A DNA stretch of 64,000 nt, from assembly GCA_012729335.1 (NCBI GenBank), contig JAAYDJ010000007.1, positions 186,001 through 250,000 on the forward strand. Reading direction: 5' to 3'. This document shows, piece by piece, positions 42,301 through 51,082 of the stretch; position 1 is the stretch's first letter, and every line of letters begins with the position of its first letter. Source of the stretch: Bacteroidales bacterium (GTDB lineage Bacteria; Bacteroidota; Bacteroidia; Bacteroidales; Prolixibacteraceae). The notes under the pieces are model-generated. The model ran no database searches. It was not told where the DNA came from and saw only the letters and a list, made by a program, of their open reading frames with translations. Made by a program: the position numbers and the translations under genes.

Positions 42301-42707
42301 GCAATTTCGTGGGGTATGTCCGTAGTGCCGATCCTTCCGATTTCTGGTCCCCCACCAATACCAGCGCGAAATGGCCACAGCCGACCACTGCCCCCAAGGT
42401 CTCGGTCGATGCCGTCAACAGAGCCACCTGGATCAACGACGGTTCCTTTGTCGCGGTCCGGAACATCTCCCTGGCCTATAATGTGCCATCGCTCCTGCTC
42501 AACAGGATTCAGATCAAAAACCTGCAGCTTTACGCGCAACTCCTCAATCCGTTCCTCTTTGGCGGTGAGGTGGTCAAAGCCGGGATCAACCCCGACGACA
42601 CCAACGGCTGGATCTCCACCAATTCCGTGGGAGACCTCACAGGCGGTACCAACAACAATACCATGATCATTAAAAGCACGGTATTTGGCATAAGGGTAGG
42701 ATTTTAA
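39351..42707 (+). CDS. susC: SusC/RagA-family TonB-dependent outer-membrane transporter
   Basis: A 1118-residue outer-membrane transporter. An N-terminal signal region (hydrophobic about residues 24-40) is followed by a carboxypeptidase-regulatory-like domain (VRGTVTDKGGLPLPGVSVVVKG, about 62-140). Next comes the plug with LDEVVVVGYGTVKKSD and GANGVVLVTTKSG, then a 22-strand barrel ending FGIRVGF. SusC proteins import glycans or glycopeptides together with a SusD lipoprotein lid. A shorter start near residue 21 (MRSGVF) is possible and would give a more normal signal peptide. susD begins 22 bases downstream. No sigma/anti-sigma or hybrid regulator gene is adjacent. Confidence 0.94.
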   Translation: MKENRMLCTPDGGGAYGKSVMRSGVFLLMVFFLVLMVGGPLQAQMAYGGDSAVPYDSGQQQRAVRGTVTDKGGLPLPGVSVVVKGTTVGVTTDSEGNFSFQVPPGSAVLSVSFVGMKTVEIPVGNQSVFNIVLEEETIGLDEVVVVGYGTVKKSDVTGALTSVTEKAIKERPVQNALQAMQGKAAGVDIVSNVRPGETASINIRGTRSINGSNSPLFVVDGIILMGSINDINPNDIASIEILKDASATAIYGSRGANGVVLVTTKSGRQGTVSVNYDATLSIDRVHSLTDWASSGEAIDRFRLAHVNGGTYKSGANALKYPDPFADIQMFGNNDAMTIAAIRAGYDWNDPGSFTSVKTRAATAEEKALGWPDQVPLYNPGNIPTTDWIDLLTKPSQTHNHLLSLTAGTPVSRLYMSVGYLENDGTQKNQSYKRYTFRLNGDITPRQWLNVGASISASRSIQEYGASNRTGTATYPKDAYGNALGQYLMAKPYDNEGKLIEFPGNNATIPVWNPLIDIDHAEDQRQATNFNANLHSEIRFTPWARYRLNFGTGLRNYRNATFQGSQSTLLRRSSPPTSTASYESGESWQYMIENLIFLDKSFGVHNLGATFLQSAQYYTSESSNLGASKILYNSSKWYNLGANLNGKPDSYGTGFSESSLQSYMARLNYNLMDRYLVTATGRWDGSSVLAPGNKWDFFPSFALAWKMQEEPFLKGVEAIHELKLRLGWGVTGNSGVGSYTTMGPLTRYNYVFGTAPAIGYIPMMMANPELGWEKTAQWNAGIDFGFLKNRLSGSVDLYQSQTSDILMTRDLPPVIGYSSIWYNIGKMKNQGIEISLSSVNIDRRGFRWSTDLNWSTNKEEIVELVNGEEDMVSNGWFIGHPLQVFRNYEVDGLWQDTPEDLAEIAKWAANGVNFAPGQYKPVEQGTPDYKLTTDDMVIRGTIRPKWVAGMTNTFNYRNFELSFFMYARIGQSYLSPLVPAGITGGNFVGYVRSADPSDFWSPTNTSAKWPQPTTAPKVSVDAVNRATWINDGSFVAVRNISLAYNVPSLLLNRIQIKNLQLYAQLLNPFLFGGEVVKAGINPDDTNGWISTNSVGDLTGGTNNNTMIIKSTVFGIRVGF

Positions 42708-42729
42708 TCACCGTTTAAAATCAAAAACA

Positions 42730-45078
42730 ATGAAGAAATATATTCCTTTAATCGCATTGATGCTGGCTTTCGGATCCTGCAGCGAGGATTTCCTGGAAGA
42801 GAAAGCCGTGACCACCCTTACGCAGGATTTTTATAAAACCACCGAAGGTTTGGATATCCTGGTGAAGGGGACTTACCAGATTCTCCGATTCAAGCCCGAC
42901 TACAACCAGGGGCACTATATCTGTGGTGTGGGCAGCGACGTGGAAGCTTACTGCTGGTCCAATACCGACCGCATCAACATGGGAAGTTATTCTCCCAGCG
43001 GATGGGCTGCCACCACCGCAGGGCAGAGTTATTCTGCACAGGTGAACATGCTTATCGGGGCCCAGGGGGGCACCCGCACCGAGGGGGCTTTCCCCACCAT
43101 CAGCCGGTGTAATGTGTTCCTCGAGAACTATGGCAACCTGAGTGCCGCCGACCAGGCCACCCTGGCCCCCCGAAAGGGAGAAATCCTTTTCCTGAGAAGT
43201 TATGCCTACTATCTGATCACCAATACGCTGGGTTCAGTTCCTCTTATCCTTCAGAGCTATTCGGGGATGCCTGAGAATTTTGCCTTTCCCAAGGCCAGTC
43301 TCGAAGCCATCTACAAGCAGATCATCGGTGATTTACGCACCGCGGTGACCTTGCTTCCCGACAATGTGGCTGCCGCCGACCTGGGGAGGATCTCCAAACC
43401 CGCTGCCGCCCATTTCCTGGCCAAGCTCTACCTGCACCGGGCCCAGGCCGCCGGATGGGCCAACAGCAGCGAAAACCACCTTAAAATGCTGTATAAGGGC
43501 AACGTCGCCAGTGACCTTGATTCGGCCATTTACTTTTCGACCATGGTCATCGACATGAAGAAAGGAAACAACGCCGCATATGGCGGGCTTCAGACCGATT
43601 TTGCCGAGCTTTGGAAGAACGTGTCAGGTAATTATGACCGCGACAACTGCAAAGAGATCCTGCTTTCGGCCCAATTTGAGCCGACCCAGACTTACAACGA
43701 CCGGTACGGAAATACCCTGGTTCACCTCTATAACAGCAATTATACCACGCTCAAATGCGGAGTGACCCGGAACCTGATGGATTACGGGAGGCCCTACGCC
43801 ACGGCAGGTCCCACCGACTGGGGGTGCGACATGTATACCGACAGGGCCAACGATTCCCGTTATTACAAGACCTTCCTGACCGATTACTTCGCCAACAACA
43901 CTTCCTACAATGCCACTACCCTCGAAGTGACCGGAGGTAAAACCTGGGATCCGGTGACGGCCTACTATTACAACAACGTTTTGAAGAGTCCCTCCGATCC
44001 TGCGGCCGTCAGCGGGAAGATCAAGATTCAGTATAAAAAGACGGCCCTGGTCTACATTGAGAATTCAAAGGAGGAGCCTCTTGATTCGTTGTGGGTAGTC
44101 AGCCAGCCATTCATCATGATGGTGCGCTGGATGGTGGGGAGTCCGGGCAACGCTGGGTATGTCACCAAAGAGGGCAGCAGTGTGACCGGTTTCAAACCGG
44201 GGGCTGTCGACATGGAGAATCCGGCGGTGATTCCCGGTTACAAAGCACAGAACCGCAAGATTTACTACCGTCGCAGCGGTGATGCCGGGGAGCCTTTCGG
44301 GCTCGACCGGGGCACAGGGGTGGCCCAGTGGTATTTAAGTCCACGCAAGTGGCTCGATGTGAACCGCGGTACGGGTACGCTGCCCAACAACCCGGGGGCT
44401 ATTGATGTGCCGTTGATGCGGCTTGCCGAGACCTACCTGATCAGGGCAGAGGCCTACGGTCGCAAGGGGAGCTATGCGCCCGCCATCGACGACCTCAATG
44501 TGCTGCGTAAAAGAGCTGCTTTTCATACCGGGGAATCGCGTTCAGAGATCCTGGTGAAGTATGAGCCGGGGGTCCTGACCGGCCGCCTCGAGGTGCCCGC
44601 AGCCGATAAACTGGCCCCCTTCAAAGTCACCAATGACGCCTATGCCAAAATCAGAATCGACGGTACCGAATGGCAGGGGGGATCCCCGAAAGCACTCCAT
44701 GAGAATTACCCCGCCGAAGCCACTTCCGATGACCAGCGGTTCATCCATTTCATCTACAACGAACGGGCCCGCGAATTGATCTTTGAATTGCTGACGGTGG
44801 AGGATCTTCACAACGCCGGTATCTGGTATGAGCGTGTCCGCGACAGGGACATGATGGGGGCCCCCGCCTCCTCCACGGGAACCGCTGCTTTCCCCTTTCC
44901 TAAAGACGATTCCGTGAACACGGGAACCGCAGGTGCCCAGGGATCAGGTAAAGGCCAGCTGCAAAAATTCCATAGCTTCAAGCCATGGACACAATCCTTC
45001 CTGGATCTGCTGACCGATGAACAGGGCAATGCCCTCGATCCTTCCTCCAAAGCGGCCTACCAGAACCCAGGATACTGA
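42730..45078 (+). CDS. susD: SusD/RagB-family glycan-binding lipoprotein, long form
   Basis: A 782-residue surface lipoprotein. The signal ends FGSC with C17, followed by SEDFLEEK, the usual SusD beginning. RGE-type family blocks such as KGEILFLRSYAYYLI and the C-terminal NERARELIFELLTVEDL are present. It caps the SusC barrel and binds the ligand. At 782 residues it is longer than the usual 500-650; extra sequence lies in the middle (about residues 330-520) and near 640-700. The substrate cannot be read. A terminator follows 61 bases downstream, so susCD end here. Confidence 0.9.
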   Translation: MKKYIPLIALMLAFGSCSEDFLEEKAVTTLTQDFYKTTEGLDILVKGTYQILRFKPDYNQGHYICGVGSDVEAYCWSNTDRINMGSYSPSGWAATTAGQSYSAQVNMLIGAQGGTRTEGAFPTISRCNVFLENYGNLSAADQATLAPRKGEILFLRSYAYYLITNTLGSVPLILQSYSGMPENFAFPKASLEAIYKQIIGDLRTAVTLLPDNVAAADLGRISKPAAAHFLAKLYLHRAQAAGWANSSENHLKMLYKGNVASDLDSAIYFSTMVIDMKKGNNAAYGGLQTDFAELWKNVSGNYDRDNCKEILLSAQFEPTQTYNDRYGNTLVHLYNSNYTTLKCGVTRNLMDYGRPYATAGPTDWGCDMYTDRANDSRYYKTFLTDYFANNTSYNATTLEVTGGKTWDPVTAYYYNNVLKSPSDPAAVSGKIKIQYKKTALVYIENSKEEPLDSLWVVSQPFIMMVRWMVGSPGNAGYVTKEGSSVTGFKPGAVDMENPAVIPGYKAQNRKIYYRRSGDAGEPFGLDRGTGVAQWYLSPRKWLDVNRGTGTLPNNPGAIDVPLMRLAETYLIRAEAYGRKGSYAPAIDDLNVLRKRAAFHTGESRSEILVKYEPGVLTGRLEVPAADKLAPFKVTNDAYAKIRIDGTEWQGGSPKALHENYPAEATSDDQRFIHFIYNERARELIFELLTVEDLHNAGIWYERVRDRDMMGAPASSTGTAAFPFPKDDSVNTGTAGAQGSGKGQLQKFHSFKPWTQSFLDLLTDEQGNALDPSSKAAYQNPGY

Positions 45079-45139
45079 TCAACAGCCGTTTGGCAGGCAC
45101 CTTAGGTTCTGATAGGCACCAGGTGCTTGGTTCTGACAC

Positions 45140-45170
45140 AAAGGGTGCCCCGGATTTCCGGGCACCCTTT
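45140..45170 (+). terminator. Terminator after susD
   Basis: An 11-bp perfect stem aaagggtgccc / gggcacccttt with a 9-base loop that can pair further (gg/cc). The T run is short. It lies between susD and the copper ATPase promoter. Confidence 0.65.
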
Positions 45171-45229
45171 GTGCACAGAGGACCTGAAGGTTCTGTTCCC
45201 TGTAAACATTCTGAAATGCCCGATTGTTG

Positions 45230-45237
45230 TACCTTTG
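45230..45237 (+). promoter_or_regulatory. Minus-7 box TACCTTTG before the P-type ATPase
   Basis: An exact TAnnTTTG match 59 bases before the ATG at 45297. No minus-33 element or copper-regulator operator was recognised. Confidence 0.4.
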
Positions 45238-45296
45238 TGAACCGGGAGGCACACCCTGGCTTGGTGTAAATGCTTCCCTTTTAAAAGAGTTGGCAG

Positions 45297-47516
45297 ATGT
45301 CTGAGAATCTGATGCACAGGAATTTCAGGGTGACGGGTATGGGGTGTGCCGCCTGTGCCCTGAAAGTGGAGAAAACCATTGGAAAGCTGGAGGGGGTGAC
45401 GGAGGCCTCTGTCAATTTTGCCTCCGGGGAACTTATGGTGGCTTACGATCCTCGGCTGAATGGGGCGCAGGAGTTTCGGAAGGCTGTTGTTTCAGCGGGT
45501 TACGACCTGGTCGCGGAAGAGGAGGCCCCGGAAACCGGGGAAGAGATCCGCAGGGAAGAAACCCGCCGTCTGGGGCGTCAGACCCTTTGGGCCGCCCTGC
45601 TGACCCTGCCGGTGGTCATCCTGGGCATGGGTTTCATGGACCGCCCTTTTGCGGCGCCCCTGATGCTGCTGCTCTCCACTCCTGTCCTTTTTATCTTCGG
45701 CAGGGGATTTTTTGTCAGGGCTTTCCGGCAGATGCTGACCCGTACATCCACCATGGACACCCTGGTGGCCCTGAGCACCGGCATCGCCTGGCTGTTCAGC
45801 CTCTTCAACATGCTTTTTCCCGGATTTGCCGGCCATCCTGCACAAACAGGCGCCCATCAGCTGATCTATTTCGAGGCCCCGGCGGTGATCATCACCCTTA
45901 TTCTCCTGGGCAGGTGGCTCGAGGAAAGGGCTAAAGCCGGAACCGCCTCGGCTATACATGAACTCATGGCCTTGCGCCCTGCAAAAGTGACCCTGCTCGG
46001 CGAAGATGGCCGGGAAAGGGAAGTTCCCCTCCGGGAGGTCAGAAAAGGAGAGAAAATAAGGATAAAACCCGGAGAACGGATTCCAGTCGATGGGGAGATC
46101 CTGGAGGGCTCCTCCTGGATCGATGAGAGTACCATCACAGGCGAATCCCTGCCGGTGAGCCGGACAACAGGTGACAAGGTGTTCGCGGGTACCCTTAACC
46201 AGAAAGGAAGTTTCGTGCTGACCGCCCTCAGGGTGGGTAGTGAGACCCTTCTGGCACAAATTATCGCCATGGTAAAGGAAGCCCAGGGAAGCAAGCCTCC
46301 CGTGCAGAAGCTGGCCGACAAGGTTGCAGGGATTTTCGTACCCGCCGTACTGGTCATTGCCCTGGTTACCTTTGTGATATGGGTGGTTGCCGGAGGTAGC
46401 GCCCATCTTTCCCGGGCGGTGGTGGCCATGGTTTCGGTACTCGTGATTGCCTGTCCGTGTGCCCTGGGACTGGCCACGCCCACGGCAGTCATGGTGGGTA
46501 TTGGAAAAGCGGCCTCCCGGGGGATTCTCATCCGTCATGCCGACGGCCTTGAACTGGCAGGAAAAACCGATACCGTTGTTTTTGACAAAACGGGAACCCT
46601 CACCCGGGGAACGCCCGAGGTGACCCGCCTGATATGGAAAAGCGAAGATCCCCGGGCGGCGGAATGGCTGGCGGGATTGGAACGCCGTTCGGAGCACCCC
46701 GTTGGGGAGGCCATTGCGGCCTTTCTGGAGGCACAGGGTGTAGAGGCCGCCGTACCTGAGGATTTCTCTTCGGTTCCCGGGAAGGGGGTAACCGCCTGCT
46801 TCGGAAAGGAACGTGTGGCCGCCGGAACCCCCCTCCTCATGGAGGAACATGGGATTTTCATTCCGGAAGAGACGGCAGAGGAACTTCGCAGGTGGCAGGA
46901 GGAGGCCCTGACGGTCGTTTGTTTCGGCGGCATGGGTAAGCTACTGGGGGTAGCGGCGGTGGCCGACACCCTGCGGCCTTCGGCGCGCGCTACGGTGGCA
47001 GGCCTCCGGAAGCTGGGGTGTACGGTGCATCTCGTGACCGGCGATCACGCGGCCACAGCCCACGCTATAGCCCAGGCTGCCGGAATCACCCATGTCGGGG
47101 CAGCCCTTCTTCCTGCAGAGAAAGCCGAATACATCAGTACCCTGCAACAACAGGGCAGGGTGGTGGCCATGGTAGGCGACGGCATCAACGATGCGATTGC
47201 CCTCGCCCGCGCCGATGTGAGCATGGCCATGGGCTCCGGTTCGGGCATCGCCGCCGGCGTAGCCCAGATGACCCTCCTTCACCCCGGAACCGAAGCCGTT
47301 GCCCAGGCCATCCTGATCTCCCGCCAAACCGTCCGCACCATCCGCCAGAACCTCTTCTGGGCCTTTTTTTACAACCTCATCGGCATTCCCGTGGCTGCCG
47401 GTCTCCTCTACCCGCTGACCGGATTCATGCTCAGCCCCATGATCGCCGGCGCAGCCATGGCCCTGAGTTCCCTGTCGGTGGTCTCCAACAGCCTCCGCCT
47501 GAAATACAGCCGTTAA
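45297..47516 (+). CDS. copA: Copper-type heavy-metal-translocating P-type ATPase
   Basis: A 739-residue P1B-ATPase. An N-terminal HMA domain holds GMGCAAC (C17, C20). The membrane ion site is C386-P-C388 (IACPCALG), which with the HMA type suggests Cu(I)/Ag(I) efflux. The phosphorylation motif is D430-KTGTLTRG; SEHPVGEA (nucleotide-binding HP) and GDGINDAIAL (hinge) are intact. It is located in the inner membrane. It has its own promoter box and is not part of the neighbouring glycan genes. No CopY/CueR-type regulator or copper chaperone gene is adjacent. Confidence 0.93.
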   Translation: MSENLMHRNFRVTGMGCAACALKVEKTIGKLEGVTEASVNFASGELMVAYDPRLNGAQEFRKAVVSAGYDLVAEEEAPETGEEIRREETRRLGRQTLWAALLTLPVVILGMGFMDRPFAAPLMLLLSTPVLFIFGRGFFVRAFRQMLTRTSTMDTLVALSTGIAWLFSLFNMLFPGFAGHPAQTGAHQLIYFEAPAVIITLILLGRWLEERAKAGTASAIHELMALRPAKVTLLGEDGREREVPLREVRKGEKIRIKPGERIPVDGEILEGSSWIDESTITGESLPVSRTTGDKVFAGTLNQKGSFVLTALRVGSETLLAQIIAMVKEAQGSKPPVQKLADKVAGIFVPAVLVIALVTFVIWVVAGGSAHLSRAVVAMVSVLVIACPCALGLATPTAVMVGIGKAASRGILIRHADGLELAGKTDTVVFDKTGTLTRGTPEVTRLIWKSEDPRAAEWLAGLERRSEHPVGEAIAAFLEAQGVEAAVPEDFSSVPGKGVTACFGKERVAAGTPLLMEEHGIFIPEETAEELRRWQEEALTVVCFGGMGKLLGVAAVADTLRPSARATVAGLRKLGCTVHLVTGDHAATAHAIAQAAGITHVGAALLPAEKAEYISTLQQQGRVVAMVGDGINDAIALARADVSMAMGSGSGIAAGVAQMTLLHPGTEAVAQAILISRQTVRTIRQNLFWAFFYNLIGIPVAAGLLYPLTGFMLSPMIAGAAMALSSLSVVSNSLRLKYSR

Positions 47517-47551
47517 CATACCCGGTGAAACCCCGGAAATGGAACTGAATT

Positions 47552-49738
47552 ATGGTATCTATACAAAAACCACATCCGACCGCCACCGCTCTGGTCACCG
47601 CCCTCTCCCTCCTCGCCGGGGTACTCCTGTTTTCGGGCATGGCCTGCCAACCAACCCATGAAAGCGGTAAAATAGACCGGTTTGCCCTGGTCAACCGCCA
47701 CAATATCGTGGTGGAGAAAATGGATCCCCTGGCTTCCCTTACAGTGGGCAACGGCCGGTTTGCCTTCACCACCGATATCACCGGGCTGCAGACATTTTAC
47801 AGGGAGTATGAACAGGGGGTTTCCCTGGGAACCATGTCTGACTGGGGGTGGCACTCCCTCCCCAATACCGGGAATTACCGGATTGAAGAGACGTATCTTT
47901 ATCACGAGGTGGAAGGACGGCAGGTGCCCTATGCGCATCAGCTCAAGCATCCTGAGAGGGCTCTCAAGGCCGTGGAGTATTTCCGGGCTAACCCGCACAG
48001 GTTGCATCTGGGGCTGATCCGTCTCCTGATCATCAAGGAAAAGGGGGGAGAAATGGAAATCGCCGATGTGGAGAATCCAAAGCACCGTCTGGACTTGTGG
48101 CGCGGGGAGATCAGCAGCCAATTCCGGTTGGAAGGCGAACCTGTGGAGGTGACCGTGCTGGTGCATCCGCGGCAGGACCTGGTGACGGCCCGTATTGTCT
48201 CTCCCCTGGTCGGAAAGGGACGGCTGGCCGTAGAATGGCTTTTCCCCTACGGGAGTGCGGTCCATACCCACCCGGGATATGATTTCAGTGCCCCCGGAAA
48301 ACATACCTCCCTGCTGTCAGAAAACGGGCCTTCGTCGGCGGTCATCCGCAGAACACTCGATGCGGAATCCTATGTCACCACCATCGCGTGGCAGGGAAAA
48401 GCCGCCCTGACCGAAGCCGCTCAACACAGGTTTGTGCTTACCCCTGCAGGAAAAGGGAAAGAACTTGAATTCAGTTGTGCCTTTTCACCGCTGCCTGTGG
48501 CGGAAGATCTTCCGCGGTTCGAAGAAGCCCGGAAGGAGAATGCCACACATTGGGAAGGTTTCTGGAGCACGGGAGGCGCGGTTGATTTTTCGGAGTGTAC
48601 CGATCCTCGGGCCGCTGAACTCGAACGAAGAACCGTTTTGTCGCAGTACCTGACGAAAATCAACGGTTCAGGCACCCTGCCTCCACAGGAAACTGGACTC
48701 ACCTTCAACAGTTGGTTCGGAAAGTTTCACCTGGAAATGATATGGTGGCACAGCGCCCATTATTACAACTGGCAACGGGAGGAGATGATGGCCGGTCAGC
48801 TTGGCTGTTACCACGACTTTTTTCAGAAGTCGCAGGATTTCACCAGGTTGCAGGGGTATGAGGGGGTGCGCTGGCCCAAGATGGTGGGGCCCGACGGGCA
48901 GAACAGCCCCTCTTCAGTGGGCTCCTACCTGATCTGGCAACAGCCGCACCTTATTTATCTGGCGGAGCAGCTATACCGGGCCAGGCCTTCGGCGGAGACC
49001 GCGGAGAAATTTGGCGCACTGGTGAATGCCACGGCGGATTTTATGGCCGGCTTTGCCCGTTATGACAGCACTTCGCGGCAGTATCACCTGGCTCCCCCGC
49101 TGATTCCGGCCCAGGAACACTGGGCCCGCGAAACCACCCTGGATCCTCCCTTTGAGCTGGCTTACTGGCACTGGGGCCTTACCACCGCACAGAGGTGGCG
49201 GGAGCGTATGGGCGCCCCTGCCAATCCCCGGTGGGAGGAAGTCCGCCAAAACCTTCCGGCTCCGGCCTCCGACGGCACCCTTTACCTGGGCACCGGAAAT
49301 GCCCGCGACAGCTACTCCAACCCTCTGAACATGCGCGATCATCCTATGGTCCTGGGAACCCTGGGCATACTGCCCCTCTGGGAAAAGGTGGACCCGGAAA
49401 TCATGCGGAATACCCTGCACACAGTCATGGATAAATGGGACTGGGAACACACCTGGGGCTGGGATTATCCCATGGTGGCCATGTGCGCTACCCGTTTGCT
49501 GGAACCCGAAATCGCGCTGGAGGCCCTCCTGATGCACGTCCAGAAAAATACCTGCCTGGTCAACGGCCATAACTATCAGGATGAAAGACTGCGCATTTAT
49601 TTGCCGGGAAACGGCGGATTACTCAAAGCCGTGGCCCTGATGTGCGCCGGATGGGAGGGGTGCACCATGTCCAACCCCGGTTTCCCGAAAGACGGCCGCT
49701 GGAAGGTCAAATGGGAAAACCTGCGTCCTGATTTCTGA
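47552..49738 (+). CDS. Six-hairpin glycosidase-like protein (GH65-like), exported
   Basis: A 728-residue protein. An N-terminal hydrophobic signal with a weak lipobox (GMAC, C32) suggests export. The first 300 residues are beta-rich, and from about 340 the sequence looks like an (alpha/alpha)6 barrel: FNSWFGKFHLEMIWWHSAHY, then DPPFELAYWHWGL, where the Glu could be the general acid, and WDWEHTWGWDYPMVA. This organisation is most like GH65 and related six-hairpin families, which act on alpha-linked disaccharides or L-fucosides; exact family and substrate are uncertain. It starts 35 bases after copA and 36 bases before the GH53 gene. Confidence 0.65.
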   Translation: MVSIQKPHPTATALVTALSLLAGVLLFSGMACQPTHESGKIDRFALVNRHNIVVEKMDPLASLTVGNGRFAFTTDITGLQTFYREYEQGVSLGTMSDWGWHSLPNTGNYRIEETYLYHEVEGRQVPYAHQLKHPERALKAVEYFRANPHRLHLGLIRLLIIKEKGGEMEIADVENPKHRLDLWRGEISSQFRLEGEPVEVTVLVHPRQDLVTARIVSPLVGKGRLAVEWLFPYGSAVHTHPGYDFSAPGKHTSLLSENGPSSAVIRRTLDAESYVTTIAWQGKAALTEAAQHRFVLTPAGKGKELEFSCAFSPLPVAEDLPRFEEARKENATHWEGFWSTGGAVDFSECTDPRAAELERRTVLSQYLTKINGSGTLPPQETGLTFNSWFGKFHLEMIWWHSAHYYNWQREEMMAGQLGCYHDFFQKSQDFTRLQGYEGVRWPKMVGPDGQNSPSSVGSYLIWQQPHLIYLAEQLYRARPSAETAEKFGALVNATADFMAGFARYDSTSRQYHLAPPLIPAQEHWARETTLDPPFELAYWHWGLTTAQRWRERMGAPANPRWEEVRQNLPAPASDGTLYLGTGNARDSYSNPLNMRDHPMVLGTLGILPLWEKVDPEIMRNTLHTVMDKWDWEHTWGWDYPMVAMCATRLLEPEIALEALLMHVQKNTCLVNGHNYQDERLRIYLPGNGGLLKAVALMCAGWEGCTMSNPGFPKDGRWKVKWENLRPDF

Positions 49739-49774
49739 ATTTTGGTATCTTTAACCCCTGATTATTCTATCTGT

Positions 49775-50980
49775 ATGATGAGACCACGCTTTACCTTTAT
49801 ATTTCTGCTTCTGCTTTCAGGTCTGACCCTGCATTCATGCGGAGACGGCAAGGATCCCGACAATCCGGTGAATCCCGGTGCAACTGAGCCTGCATTTGCC
49901 ATGGGGGTGGACCTCTCATATGTCAACCAGGCAGAAGACCACGGGGCGGTGTACCGTGACAAGGGCGTGGAAGCCGACCCTTACGCCATCATGAAGAACA
50001 ATGGGGCCACCTATGTGCGGGTGCGTCTGTGGCACAACCCCCAGTGGGTGAGGAGCGTCTATGGTAATCCTTCCAAAACGCTGTACAGTGGTTTCGAGGA
50101 TGTGGCGCGCACCATCCAGCGGTCTAAAAACCAGGGCATGAAGATTTTGCTCGACCTGCACTATTCCGATTTCTGGGCCGATCCGGCCAGGCAGGAGCCC
50201 CCGGCGGCCTGGGCAGCCATCACCACCCTGAATGTGTTGCGAGATTCGGTGTACAATTATACCTTTTCCGTGCTCAAAAAGCTGGATGCCCGGGGACTGA
50301 TGCCCGAAATAGTACAAATCGGAAATGAAATCAACTGCGGGATGATGATGACCGGGACTGCTTCAGGATTCCCGGGGCTGAACGCCTGCAACAACCAGTG
50401 GTCCACGCTGGGCAGTATTATTAACGTGGCCATTAAGGCGGTCAGGGATGCCTCCGCTACCGCGGTGGTTAAGCCGCTGGTGGCGCTTCATGTGGCCGAT
50501 CCCAAAAATGTGGAGTGGTGGTTTACCCAGGCCACTTCCCAGGGGAAAATCCTTGATTTTGACATCGCCGGATTTTCCTATTACCCGCTCTGGCATACCA
50601 CCGTGTCCTTGTCGGCCCTGCCTGCCCTGGTGACCCGTCTCCGGAACAGTCTTGACAGACAGGTCATGATCCTGGAAACAGCCTACCCCTGGACGACATC
50701 GAACAACGACGGCTATACCAATCTTTTCGGCAGCCAGACTCCCCTTGAAGGCTTCCCCTTCACCCCCCAGGGGCAGCTCGATTTTATGGTGAAGCTCACC
50801 GGTGACATGATCCAGGCAGGGTGTAGCGGCATTTTCTATTGGGAACCGGCCTGGATTACCTCGGGCATGAAGGACTCCTGGGGCACGGGATCCTCCTGGG
50901 AGAACGCCGGATTCTTCAACTTCACGGGGGACCTGCTCCCCGTGGCGGGTTACATGAGCCGGTCCTACCAGAACCAATGA
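49775..50980 (+). CDS. GH53 arabinogalactan endo-beta-1,4-galactanase, lipoprotein
   Basis: A 401-residue secreted lipoprotein: signal ending LHSC (C22), then a TIM-barrel of the GH53 family. MGVDLSYVNQAEDHG opens the domain. VQIGNEINCGM holds the acid/base Glu, and MILETAYPW holds the nucleophile Glu. GH53 enzymes cut beta-1,4-galactan side chains of pectin (type I arabinogalactan). The ATG at 49775 is chosen because the frame extension to 49742 lacks a signal-like start. It is likely surface anchored, supplying oligosaccharides for a SusCD system. Confidence 0.9.
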   Translation: MMRPRFTFIFLLLLSGLTLHSCGDGKDPDNPVNPGATEPAFAMGVDLSYVNQAEDHGAVYRDKGVEADPYAIMKNNGATYVRVRLWHNPQWVRSVYGNPSKTLYSGFEDVARTIQRSKNQGMKILLDLHYSDFWADPARQEPPAAWAAITTLNVLRDSVYNYTFSVLKKLDARGLMPEIVQIGNEINCGMMMTGTASGFPGLNACNNQWSTLGSIINVAIKAVRDASATAVVKPLVALHVADPKNVEWWFTQATSQGKILDFDIAGFSYYPLWHTTVSLSALPALVTRLRNSLDRQVMILETAYPWTTSNNDGYTNLFGSQTPLEGFPFTPQGQLDFMVKLTGDMIQAGCSGIFYWEPAWITSGMKDSWGTGSSWENAGFFNFTGDLLPVAGYMSRSYQNQ

Positions 50981-51082
50981 TGGGCTCTGTCATCGGCGGA
51001 ATCCCTGGGGCCGCTGAACCCTGCCCGGTTTGGAACACCTCCGCCCTGCCCACTCCGGAACCTGCTGCAATCCATTCACATC

